A stretch of 15,174 nt of DNA from an uncultured Gammaproteobacteria bacterium (GTDB lineage Bacteria > Pseudomonadota > Gammaproteobacteria > Pseudomonadales > Azotimanducaceae_A): assembly GCA_913049565.1 (NCBI GenBank), contig CAJWZG010000043.1, positions 1-15,174 on the forward strand. Direction: 5' to 3'. The notes beneath the pieces are model-generated. The model ran no database searches, was not told where the DNA came from, and saw nothing but the letters and a program-made list of their open reading frames with translations. Shown in pieces: positions 8,266 through 15,174 of this stretch. The stretch's first letter is position 1. Every line of letters starts with the position of its first letter. Position numbers and translations under genes: made by a program.

Positions 8266-8541
8266 GTGAAAAAACTATATGTAGGTAACCTCGCATGGGC
8301 GGTCACCGATGAAGATCTGCAGTCATTGTTCTCAGAGCATGGCGGCGTCGCGTCCGCGTCGGTTATTACTGACCGGGAAACCGGACGGTCAAGAGGATTT
8401 GGATTTGTTGAAATGGAAGACGGTTCAGACGCGGCGATCGAAGCACTGAACGGTCTTGATTTTAAAGGCCGAGCACTGCGCGTTAACGAAGCGCAAAGCA
8501 AGCAACGCCCAGGTGGCGGCGGTGGCGCTCGTCGCTTCTAA
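8266..8541 (+). CDS. Single-RRM RNA-binding protein (glycine-rich tail)
   Basis: A 91-residue RNA-binding protein consisting of one RRM domain and a short Gly/Arg tail. RNP2 is LYVGNL at residues 4-9 and RNP1 is RGFGFVEM at 43-50, with the usual aromatic residues at the RNA-contacting positions. The helix DEDLQSLFSEHG and the strand ASVITDRETGRSRG between them are typical. The tail is QRPGGGGGARRF. Such proteins in bacteria bind single-stranded RNA and are often induced by cold, but the targets are unknown here. Translation starts at GTG 8266; AAGGAG (8248-8253) is 12 bases upstream, longer than ideal. No other in-frame start fits the RRM beginning. A long leader precedes the gene and a strong terminator follows it, so it is monocistronic. 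Confidence 0.94.
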   Translation: MKKLYVGNLAWAVTDEDLQSLFSEHGGVASASVITDRETGRSRGFGFVEMEDGSDAAIEALNGLDFKGRALRVNEAQSKQRPGGGGGARRF

Positions 8542-8564
8542 GTCGACGCGCCGCAGTTGCCAAG

Positions 8565-8593
8565 AACCCCGATGATCTATCGGGGTTTTTTTT
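8565..8593 (+). terminator. Rho-independent terminator after the RRM gene
   Basis: A perfect 9-bp stem pairs AACCCCGAT (8565-8573) with ATCGGGGTT (8579-8587) around a 5-base loop. It runs into eight T residues (8586-8593). It lies 24 bases after the RRM stop and ends 22 bases before the end of the convergent oppF. On the minus strand there is only a poor T-run, so it acts mainly on the RRM transcript. Confidence 0.92.
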
Positions 8594-8615
8594 GACTTAG
8601 ATTTGTCGGGGGCGA

Positions 8616-9593
8616 TCAACCGTAGAGATGGCAGGCGACCAGACGCGGCGAATGGACATCTGCTGATCTCTCGATAACCGGTTTCAAGCTAGGGGAGTGT
8701 GTTGCGCAATGCGGCATTGCCTGAGGACAGCGATTGGCAAATCGGCACCCAGCGGGCACGTTTACCGGCGAGGGAATCTCGCCTTGAATAGTCGTGGATG
8801 CACGCTGGCGTTCGTGCTCCGGGTCAGCCTCGGGGTTTGAGGCTATCAGTGTTTGCGTATAGGGGTGTTTGGGATCAAAGAACACCTCGGCGGAGGTGCC
8901 GACCTCGACCAGCCCGCCAAGATACATCACCGCCATGCGGTCGCTAATGTAGCGCACCATCGATAGATCATGGGCAATGAACAGCAAGGTTAAACCCAGC
9001 TCACGGGTTAGCTCTCCCAGTAGATTGACCACCTGAGCCTGCACCGAAACATCGAGAGCCGAGATCGGTTCGTCACAAACCACAAACTCTGGCTTGAGGA
9101 TGAGCGCACGGGCAATACCAATGCGCTGACGTTGACCACCTGAGAATTCATGGGGATAGCGTGAACGGTGATCTGGGCTAAGACCCACCAGCTCAAGCCA
9201 ATGGGCCACGCGCTCTTGCACATCGCTGGCGCTCAGCTGCGGCTGTAGCCGCAGCCCCTCGCCAATGATTTCGCCAACGGTCATGCGCGGATTGAGCGAT
9301 GAATATGGGTCTTGGAAAATCATCTGCATCTTCGGCGCCATGGCGCGAAAATCTGTGCTGCGATAACGCTGGGGCAATGTTTTGCCATCGAAGCGAACCG
9401 CGCCGCTGGTCTTATCGTGAAGCCCAAGCAGCGTTTTTCCCAATGTCGATTTACCCGAACCACTTTCCCCGACGAGACCGACAATTTCTTGGGGAAAGAT
9501 AGAAAGGCTGACGCCATCTACCGCGTGAACGCGTTGGTTGCCGCCAATCTCGAAGTACTTCACCAGATGATCGATTTCGACTAAGGGTTTCAC
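8616..9593 (-). CDS. oppF: Peptide ABC transporter ATP-binding protein (OppF/DppF type)
   Basis: Second ATPase of the peptide importer, pairing with OppD at the inner membrane. The 325-residue product has Walker [10 protein letters not shown] at 42-50, the Q-loop [10 protein letters not shown] at 93-102, the signature FSGGQRQR at 150-157, Walker B FVVCDE at 170-175, and the H-loop His208. The C-terminal oligopeptide-transporter domain has four cysteines (283, 289, 296, 321) spaced like the cluster-binding Cys motif of OppD/F proteins. The start is GTG 9593, whose first bases overlap the oppD stop as GTGA, with AGGGAG upstream. The frame extends to 9659, but that part lies within oppD and precedes the normal family start. 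The exact substrate (dipeptide, oligopeptide, murein peptide) is unknown, so the symbol is by family. Confidence 0.92.
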   Translation of the reverse strand: MKPLVEIDHLVKYFEIGGNQRVHAVDGVSLSIFPQEIVGLVGESGSGKSTLGKTLLGLHDKTSGAVRFDGKTLPQRYRSTDFRAMAPKMQMIFQDPYSSLNPRMTVGEIIGEGLRLQPQLSASDVQERVAHWLELVGLSPDHRSRYPHEFSGGQRQRIGIARALILKPEFVVCDEPISALDVSVQAQVVNLLGELTRELGLTLLFIAHDLSMVRYISDRMAVMYLGGLVEVGTSAEVFFDPKHPYTQTLIASNPEADPEHERQRASTTIQGEIPSPVNVPAGCRFANRCPQAMPHCATHSPSLKPVIERSADVHSPRLVACHLYG

Positions 9594-10621
9594 GATTGGC
9601 TGCTCCCTGGACTCGTTAACCCATCTGGAAGCGGGCCAGACAATTTGTGGTGAAGCCAACAGTGAGTCTGGTGCGCCGTACTTAGTTGAGTGGTCGGTGC
9701 AGGATGTTCAGCGCAGACTCGCATGGCGCGCGGACATCTTGGGTGATAGGCACAGCCTTTCGGAGGATTGAATAGATCCGGTGGCGAACCGTCGATAGCG
9801 ATTAGGTTTTGCTCGGTACCCGTCGTTTGATTATTGGTCGGCATGGCCAAACGCAGGCCTAGAGTGTAGGGATGCCCGGAGCGATAAAAAATGTCATCTA
9901 CCGGGCCGCGCTCTACAACCTCGCCGGCATACATCACCATTACGTCATCGGCCATGCGTGCGACCACACCGAGGTCGTGTGTGATCAGAATGATCGCCAT
10001 ACCAGTGTCTCGCTGCAGGTCGCCGAGCAGATCCAGAATCTGGGCTTGGATCGTCACGTCTAGCGCGGTGGTAGGTTCGTCGGCAATCAAAATCGTGGGT
10101 TCGCAGGCGATCGCCATAGCGATCATTGCTCGTTGCAACATGCCGCCTGAAAATTCAAAGGGATATTGTTTGGCGCGTTTCGCGGCCTCCGGGATTTTGC
10201 TCATATCCAGCAGTTCTATAGCCCGTTTAAAGGCTTGGCCGCTGCTATAGCCTCGATGCACTTCTAAGGTTTCTGCGATTTGACTACCGATGTTCATCGT
10301 GGGGTTCAGGGATGTCATCGGATCTTGAAAAATCATGCTGATCTGACTGCCGCGAATATCCTGACCATCCACCAGCTTAGACGACAAGATGTCTTGGCCT
10401 TTGAGTAAGGCGCTGCCCTGATGAATGCGTCCCGGTGGCATAGGGATTAGTCCCATCAGGCTTTGCACCGTGACGGACTTACCACACCCTGACTCGCCAA
10501 CGATGGCAAGTGTACGTCCTTCGTAGGCGTCGAAACTAACCCCGCGCACTGCCTGCACAACGCCGCCATAGGTCTGAAAGTCTACGTGGAGATTGTCGAC
10601 CTTAAGTAAGGGCTCGGACAT
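9590..10621 (-). CDS. oppD: Peptide ABC transporter ATP-binding protein (OppD/DppD type)
   Basis: First ATPase of the importer. The 343-residue product shows Walker A GESGCGKSV at 42-50, the Q-loop FQDPMTSLNPTMNIG at 98-112, the signature FSGGMLQR at 157-164 (the M-L form typical of OppD), Walker B ILIADE at 177-182 and the H-loop His215. The C-terminal domain contains GCAYHPRCPRAMRVC and a final Cys321, giving four cysteines (290, 296, 303, 321) of the kind that can hold an iron-sulphur cluster in some OppD proteins. ATG 10621 has GGAG about 8 bases upstream. The stop overlaps the oppF GTG by 4 bases, indicating translational coupling. The gene follows oppC after 39 bases. Confidence 0.93.
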   Translation of the reverse strand: MSEPLLKVDNLHVDFQTYGGVVQAVRGVSFDAYEGRTLAIVGESGCGKSVTVQSLMGLIPMPPGRIHQGSALLKGQDILSSKLVDGQDIRGSQISMIFQDPMTSLNPTMNIGSQIAETLEVHRGYSSGQAFKRAIELLDMSKIPEAAKRAKQYPFEFSGGMLQRAMIAMAIACEPTILIADEPTTALDVTIQAQILDLLGDLQRDTGMAIILITHDLGVVARMADDVMVMYAGEVVERGPVDDIFYRSGHPYTLGLRLAMPTNNQTTGTEQNLIAIDGSPPDLFNPPKGCAYHPRCPRAMRVCAEHPAPTTQLSTAHQTHCWLHHKLSGPLPDGLTSPGSSQS

Positions 10622-10660
10622 GGGTGTCTCCAGTGGTGTTTGGTATGAAGCCTAAGAGGC

Positions 10661-12034
10661 TCATTCAGCACCTCGCATGCGGGCGTCCAGTGCATCGCGA
10701 AGGCCGTCGCCCAAGAGGTTAAAGGCCAATACCGTCATACTGATTAGCAGCGCAGGAAACAGTAGTTCATGAGGTCGGGTTAACATGGACTTAATGCCTT
10801 CGTTGCACATGGCACCCCAGGACGGCGTCGGTGGTGCAACCCCCATACCGATAAAGGATAAAAATGCTTCGGTGAAGATGGCGCTGGGTACTTGGAAGGT
10901 AATCGTCACCAAAATGACGCCAAGGGTGTTGGGCAACATGTGGCGACCTACGACATAACGGGTAGTGCCCCCAAGAAGGCGTGAGGCGCTCACATAACCC
11001 TCTTCCCGGATCTGCAGAATCTGACCTCTGACTAGACGCGCTGGCGCCGGCCAAAGCAAAATAATCATAGCGACTAACATAGGCCAGATACCGCTCTCGC
11101 CGGGGCCGATGCCGAAGATTACTTTGAACAAAATCATGAATAGCAAAAATGGCAGTGCGACGACGAAATCGGCAAAGCGCATCATGGCCTGATCGGTTGC
11201 GCCTCCAAGGAAGCCTGCCACGCTGCCGTAAATTACGCCCAGTAAGACAAAGGCGAGCGGTGCAAACAAACCGATGAAGAGTGAGACTTGGCCGCCGTAC
11301 ATGAGCCGGGCTAACATGTCGCGCCCCAGGTAGTCTGTGCCCAGAGGGTGCCATTCAAGCTCAAGTACCTGTCCCAGTTCAGGCTCTTCCTCTTGCCCAA
11401 TCAGTCCGCGCTTTTTTGCCTCGTCAATGGAAATCACTCGAGTGACGCTTACAGCCCGGGTAACTGCAGTGGCCGTTTCCTGGCCTTGCAAATCCAATCT
11501 CACCAGCGAGTAGTAGTAGCCGCCTGCCTGCAGGTCTAGTCGATCTTCAAAATAGTCGCGGTCAAGGTCTGCCAGCGGTAGGCCAAAACTGCCTGTGTCG
11601 AGGGGATTAAACAGATTTCGGTACAAGCGATAACGGGTGCCGCTCTCGCTAGCCCAGTGCAGGCGAACCGCTTGTGTGTTGGCTGGTGTCGCCAAGGTAA
11701 AGCCAAGGGCATTATCTGCGAGCATTAATGATTGCGGCTGCGGTAACCAAGGCGTGAATGGCGCGGCCAATATAACTTTTCGGTCAGCGCCGGGGCCTAT
11801 ACCAATTTGCTCCAGATCCTGAGCTGAGGGATCGACTTTCCACAGGGCTGGCCCAATTGAGACAAAAGCCAACAGAAAGCCTATCAAGCCTAGGGAAGCC
11901 ATGGCTCTGGGATTGGCTTTGAGCCGCCGCCAGCTATCAGCCCAGTATGACAAGGAGGGGCGAGGGATTTGCTGGGCGGTTTCCCGGGTCTGCAGCGGCT
12001 GAAAATCCTGTGATGTCAGATTCGCCCCACTCAT
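10661..12034 (-). CDS. oppC: Peptide ABC transporter permease OppC with a large extra periplasmic domain
   Basis: Inner-membrane permease subunit paired with OppB. The 457-residue product is about 150 longer than ordinary OppC (near 300). A cytoplasmic N-terminus ends in SWRRLKANPRA, followed by the first membrane helix at about 45-65. The usual short link to the HPLGTDYLGRD motif (229-239) is replaced by some 160 residues. Within it, residues about 100-200 read like a beta-sandwich of the FN3 kind: AVRLHWASESGTRYRLYRN, then YFEDRLDLQAGGYYYSLVRL, then a polar strand TATAVTRAVSVT. The transport domain follows with about five helices and the EAA loop EGYVSASRLLGG through RHMLPNTLGVILV at about 345-376. 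ATG 12034 overlaps the oppB stop as ATGA. The insertion is in frame with no sign of a frameshift. Confidence 0.92.
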   Translation of the reverse strand: MSGANLTSQDFQPLQTRETAQQIPRPSLSYWADSWRRLKANPRAMASLGLIGFLLAFVSIGPALWKVDPSAQDLEQIGIGPGADRKVILAAPFTPWLPQPQSLMLADNALGFTLATPANTQAVRLHWASESGTRYRLYRNLFNPLDTGSFGLPLADLDRDYFEDRLDLQAGGYYYSLVRLDLQGQETATAVTRAVSVTRVISIDEAKKRGLIGQEEEPELGQVLELEWHPLGTDYLGRDMLARLMYGGQVSLFIGLFAPLAFVLLGVIYGSVAGFLGGATDQAMMRFADFVVALPFLLFMILFKVIFGIGPGESGIWPMLVAMIILLWPAPARLVRGQILQIREEGYVSASRLLGGTTRYVVGRHMLPNTLGVILVTITFQVPSAIFTEAFLSFIGMGVAPPTPSWGAMCNEGIKSMLTRPHELLFPALLISMTVLAFNLLGDGLRDALDARMRGAE

Positions 12035-12966
12035 TGACCCACTCTCACTCGTGGGTCGATTAACCCATAAAGTAGGTCAACCAGAATCACCATAAAGACT
12101 AGAAACGCGCCATAAAACACAGTGGTTCCCATGATAACAGTGTAGTCGAGCTGCTGAATGGCCTGTACAAAGTATCGGCCTAAACCAGGAATCGCGAATA
12201 CGATCTCCACTACAAAACCACCAGTAGTAATGCCTGCTATTGCAGGTCCGAGTACGGTCACAACCGGTAGGATCGCATTGCGCAGCTGATGGCGGCTGAA
12301 AATTTGGGTCGGCGGTAGCCCTTTTGCCTTGGCCGTGCGGATATAGTCAGTGCCAACCACTTCCAACATGGAAGAGCGCATCAATCGCGTTAGGTAGGCC
12401 ATGGTGGAAAGCCCAAGTACCAACGCGGGCACAAGCATATGCCAGACCGAGCCCCAGCCACCGACTGGCAAGATAGTGGTACCAAATGTCAAATTGAGGC
12501 CCACTAGCGACCACTGACTGATTGCAGCGACCACAAAGCTGGGTACTGAAATGCCCAATATCACTAAAAACATGATCACCACATCTGGCCAGCGATTGCG
12601 GTAAAGGGCTGTTAACGCACCCCAAAGTACACCGCCTAAACCGGCAAACACGATGGCCAAAATACCGAGGGTCGCAGAAATCGGAAAATGTTCGCGAATG
12701 ATATCGTTAACGCTGCGGTTTTCTTGTGTATAGGAGATACCAAAGTCTCCCTCAGCGATATTACTCAGGTAGATCAAATACTGAGCGGCTAACGGCTGGT
12801 CGAGCCCATACTTGGCCTCTAAATTAGCGCGTATCTGTGGCGTCATGGCTTTATCACTCGCCAATGGATCACCGGGCACCGCGTGCATCCCAAAAAAGGT
12901 CGCGCTGGCGATAAACCATATGGTGATAAGCCCGAGGACCAGACGCTTGGCGAAGTACTGAAGCAT
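12031..12966 (-). CDS. oppB: Peptide ABC transporter permease OppB
   Basis: Inner-membrane permease of the peptide importer, 311 residues, normal for OppB/DppB. The N-terminal helix LGLITIWFIASATFFGMHAV is followed by the family mark VPGDPL and by the periplasmic segment YGLDQPLAAQYLIYLSNI then GDFGISY. The transport domain has five further helices, with the EAA loop YIRTAKAKGLPPTQIFSRHQ and NAILPVVTVLGP, and the ending LLYGLIDPRVRVG. ATG 12966 is used; the upstream Shine-Dalgarno is poor. The gene follows oppA after 41 bases and overlaps oppC by 4 bases. Confidence 0.94.
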   Translation of the reverse strand: MLQYFAKRLVLGLITIWFIASATFFGMHAVPGDPLASDKAMTPQIRANLEAKYGLDQPLAAQYLIYLSNIAEGDFGISYTQENRSVNDIIREHFPISATLGILAIVFAGLGGVLWGALTALYRNRWPDVVIMFLVILGISVPSFVVAAISQWSLVGLNLTFGTTILPVGGWGSVWHMLVPALVLGLSTMAYLTRLMRSSMLEVVGTDYIRTAKAKGLPPTQIFSRHQLRNAILPVVTVLGPAIAGITTGGFVVEIVFAIPGLGRYFVQAIQQLDYTVIMGTTVFYGAFLVFMVILVDLLYGLIDPRVRVGQ

Positions 12967-13007
12967 TAGTGAGTCGGCTGCATCGGTGTTGCTATCATGG
13001 TTGGCTG

Positions 13008-14696
13008 TTACTTACCATCTGCTTCAATGTATACGCGCGTCAGGTCAGGGTCTGGGCCGATAACTCGGCGCTTCAGCTGTTGAACTCGAGGGTCCACAAC
13101 ATAGGTTACGCCTCGTTCAAACATGGGTAGCAGAACGGCCTGTTCTATCAGATGCTGTTGTATGGCGCCAAAGGCCTGCATCCGCACCGCAGGGTCAAGC
13201 CGTGTTTGGGCGGTTTCAATCAGCGTGTCTAGCTCAGCGCTATTGTACTCGCCGCGGTTATTTTTGTTCCACGAAGCGAACAAATCTCCGAAGGTAAGCG
13301 GATCGTTGTAGTCCGGTCCCCAGCCCGCCATCACCATATCAAAGTCGCCAGAGGTCATCTTAGCTAGACGTTGTTTGAAAATCTGTTTGTCAATTTTGAC
13401 CGAGATACCCAACTTAGTTCGGAGCGACTGCTGTACCCATTCGGATTGAACACTTGAGATGGGGTTGTCTCCGGCGAGCAGTACAAGCGTCGGCGGGCTT
13501 TCTAAACCCAATTCTTCCAGCGCGCGTTGCAAATACCTTTGGGCATCCGCCACATTGGGACTGATCTTTGTAGGTGGGTACTCCTGGCGCAATAGGTTCT
13601 TCTCGCCCATCAACCAGCCTGGGAATAGCGAGCTGCCGGGCTCGTAGCCCGGCAGCTTTGTGACCTTATAAACCATCTCATCCATATCGAGCGCCATTTG
13701 AATGGCCCGACGCAGGTTGAGATTACGGGTTGGCCGCTCCGCGCGATGATTAAACTCAACATAGAAAACGGTGCCGTCTCGATGCTGTCTAATTTGCCAG
13801 CCCATGCGCATTGCCTCGTTGAGGTTCTCCGCCTGCAGCCCTGTCATCGCGACTTTGCCGTCTTTAAAAAAATTCAGTGATGCAGTGGCATCGGAGGTGA
13901 TATACGGCACATGGATGGCGTCTAGGTGAATTTCATCCTGATTCCAAAAGTAAGGGTTACGCTCCAAAGTCATGCTCGAACCATGGACCCAGCGGGTGAT
14001 TTGGAAAGGACCGTTGTACAACAGCTTGTTGGCGTCAGCTCCAAAACTACCTTCAGTGGTGTGATAAAAGTCTTCACGGATGGGATAAAAGGTGGGAAAC
14101 ACCAGTATCTTGTCGAAAAAGGGAACGGGACGTTCGAGATCGATAACCAGGGTATGGGGGTCTGGTGCGGATACCCCGAGTTCACTGGCGAGCAGGCTGC
14201 CGTCGTTGATGGCCTCCGCGTTCTTGATTGCGAACAGCAAAAACGCATATTGAGAGCCGGTCGCAGGTTTGAGTGCTGTCCGCCACGCAAAAATAAAGTC
14301 TTCAGCGGTCACCGTTTCGCCGTCGTTCCACCTTGCGTCCTTGCGTAACCAAAAGGTAGCTCTACTCGGTGTAACCTCCCAATCCTTGGCCACTGCGCCT
14401 TCCAATCGTCCGTCTTGACCCATGCGAACCAAGCCTTCCATGACATGTCCCAGTACCATGCCGGAAACTGCATCCGTTGCTCGGCTACTGTCTAGTTGCG
14501 GGGGTTCTTCGCGCAACATAATGGAAACGCTATTGTTTGAAGAATCTACAGCCGACACGTCGGCTGTAGAATCGGTGAATAGGCTACCCGCGTAGTGTAA
14601 AAGCATCATAAGCAGCGCTACAGTAATTATCGCAGCAGCAAAAAATAGGGCGAGTTGGCTGTTAGGAGATGTGCGGCTAATGACAATTTGCACCAA
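13008..14696 (-). CDS. oppA: Peptide ABC transporter substrate-binding protein (OppA family), apparently membrane-anchored
   Basis: Periplasmic receptor of the importer, SBP family 5, about 562 residues. Family segments include SIMLREEPPQLDSSRATDAVSG at the mature start, GLVRMGQDGRLEGAVAKDWE, FWLRKDARWNDGETVTAEDF (the family hallmark), YNGPFQITRWVHGSSMTLERNPYFW and MVMAGWGPDYNDPLTFGDLF. The order and the E. coli OppA/MppA-like features suggest oligopeptide uptake. The N-terminus has one long hydrophobic helix at about 15-36 with no lipobox Cys and only a weak signal-peptidase site (YAG-S), so the protein may stay anchored. The start is uncertain: TTG 14696 or GTG 14693, neither with a good ribosome binding site; ATG codons inside the helix (residues 30-31) are unlikely. 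A perfect hairpin lies over codons 43-51. Confidence 0.9.
   Translation of the reverse strand: MVQIVISRTSPNSQLALFFAAAIITVALLMMLLHYAGSLFTDSTADVSAVDSSNNSVSIMLREEPPQLDSSRATDAVSGMVLGHVMEGLVRMGQDGRLEGAVAKDWEVTPSRATFWLRKDARWNDGETVTAEDFIFAWRTALKPATGSQYAFLLFAIKNAEAINDGSLLASELGVSAPDPHTLVIDLERPVPFFDKILVFPTFYPIREDFYHTTEGSFGADANKLLYNGPFQITRWVHGSSMTLERNPYFWNQDEIHLDAIHVPYITSDATASLNFFKDGKVAMTGLQAENLNEAMRMGWQIRQHRDGTVFYVEFNHRAERPTRNLNLRRAIQMALDMDEMVYKVTKLPGYEPGSSLFPGWLMGEKNLLRQEYPPTKISPNVADAQRYLQRALEELGLESPPTLVLLAGDNPISSVQSEWVQQSLRTKLGISVKIDKQIFKQRLAKMTSGDFDMVMAGWGPDYNDPLTFGDLFASWNKNNRGEYNSAELDTLIETAQTRLDPAVRMQAFGAIQQHLIEQAVLLPMFERGVTYVVDPRVQQLKRRVIGPDPDLTRVYIEADGK
14545..14570. repeat. Perfect 11-bp inverted repeat inside oppA
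   Basis: TCTACAGCCGA (14545-14555) pairs with TCGGCTGTAGA (14560-14570) around the 4-base loop CACG. After one mismatch, two outer pairs (14542-14543 with 14572-14573) extend it. It lies within oppA codons 43-51, in the Ser/Asp/Ala linker just after the membrane helix, and no T-run follows. The coding frame is undisturbed. Confidence 0.85.
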
Positions 14697-14813
14697 AAAA
14701 TTGATGCTGGGATTGTGACCTAAAGCCTCGCCATTTTCTAATCGATCGGCGAGAGAAGCTTGAAACGACTCGCGAAGGCTCGTTCACCGGTTGGCGACCA
14801 ACCCTTAAAGCGC
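14697..14813. other. Intergenic region between the VWA gene and oppA
   Basis: These 117 bases must carry the oppA leader and probably its promoter on the minus strand, but I see no convincing -35/-10 pair. A perfect 6-bp inverted repeat, GGTTGG (14789-14794) and CCAACC (14798-14803) with a 3-base loop, lies 10 bases past the VWA stop. It has no T-run, so it is at best a weak transcription-ending or mRNA-protecting hairpin for the VWA gene. Confidence 0.35.
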
Positions 14814-15174
14814 TTAGTTCGTTTGTCGCAGCAGGTTGCTAACCACACGTTCCAAATGCATCAAAGAGTTACATTCCTCAACCTGATGAGAGTAAGCCCC
14901 GTACTTGCGCATCTCCGAATCGCCAGTGTTCCAGGCAAGTTTTGCCTCTGGGTTTAACCAGATAATCCGTTTGGCACGATCGTAGAGTTCTTTTAGCACT
15001 TCAGCATGTGCTTCGCCGTGATTGTTTCGCGCATCACCCAGCATGATGATGGTGGTTCGGTTATCCACGTCATCCAGACAGAGCTTTTTGAAGTCTAGTA
15101 GCGCTTGACCGTAGTCGGTGGAGCCGCCACTGTAGTCGTGCAACGTTTTGGCGATAGCATCTTCGATTTTGTTG
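14814..15174 (-). CDS. CoxE-type VWA domain protein, 3' part; start lies beyond the window
   Basis: C-terminal 120 residues of a von Willebrand factor A domain protein of the CoxE-like group. The frame is open to the window edge, so the gene is partial. Visible are the MIDAS-associated segment SGGSTDYGQALLDF, the strand and loop TTIIMLGDARNNHGEAHAEV (the conserved Asp near the metal site), RAKRIIWLNPEAKLAW (the IWLNP motif typical of CoxE-like proteins), and the ending CNSLMHLERVVSNLL. Such proteins normally work with a MoxR-type AAA+ ATPase to mature or remodel metalloenzymes; the ATPase gene, if present, would be further upstream, outside the window. It lies on the same strand as the opp genes, 117 bases before oppA, and is probably a separate unit. 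Confidence 0.82.
   Translation of the reverse strand, partial: NKIEDAIAKTLHDYSGGSTDYGQALLDFKKLCLDDVDNRTTIIMLGDARNNHGEAHAEVLKELYDRAKRIIWLNPEAKLAWNTGDSEMRKYGAYSHQVEECNSLMHLERVVSNLLRQTN

Noticed and set aside
10791..11354. 187-codon frame on the minus strand overlapping oppC in another frame
   Set aside because: Its His/Arg/Ser-rich translation has no family features, while the oppC frame reads as a proper permease throughout.
13926..14348. 140-codon frame on the plus strand opposite oppA
   Set aside because: It sits opposite conserved OppA segments and has no ribosome binding site or recognisable motif.

Overview
The window looks like ordinary chromosome from a gammaproteobacterium, probably a marine or aerobic heterotroph. 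The main evidence is the core order leuS-lptE-holA at the left end, an lptE product with a lipobox, and moderate base composition without strong skew. The taxon is inferred from gene order and protein resemblance; no rRNA or other phylogenetic marker is present.

Left part (1-3487, + strand): the 3' portion of leuS (leucyl-tRNA synthetase), then lptE (outer-membrane LPS assembly lipoprotein) and holA (DNA polymerase III delta subunit), closely packed as one operon. A convergent histidine-phosphatase gene (3560-4114, -) follows.

Middle part (4184-8593): a divergent pair of genes, cobS and cobT (+), encodes the AAA+ ATPase and the VWA-domain subunit of an aerobic-type cobaltochelatase. No cobN or other corrinoid gene is in view. 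A convergent small ABM-fold monooxygenase-like gene (-) comes next. It diverges from a NUDIX hydrolase gene (+), and a long leader then precedes a 91-residue RRM RNA-binding protein gene that ends in a clear intrinsic terminator.

Right part (8616-14696, - strand): a five-gene peptide ABC importer operon, transcribed in the order oppA, oppB, oppC, oppD, oppF, with 4-base start/stop overlaps at oppB/oppC and oppD/oppF. OppC is about 150 residues longer than usual because of an extra domain, resembling a fibronectin type III fold, placed between its first membrane helix and the transport domain. OppA appears to be held by an uncleaved N-terminal membrane helix rather than a lipid, and its gene carries a perfect 11-bp hairpin just after that helix. 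At the right edge is the 3' end of a CoxE-type VWA protein gene (-).

Most of the window is housekeeping and transport. I see no CRISPR array, insertion sequence, prophage, tRNA or rRNA. The most unusual items are the enlarged OppC, the orphan-looking CobS/CobT pair in a core locus, and the structured leader of the RRM gene. None is convincing evidence of a wholly new system.
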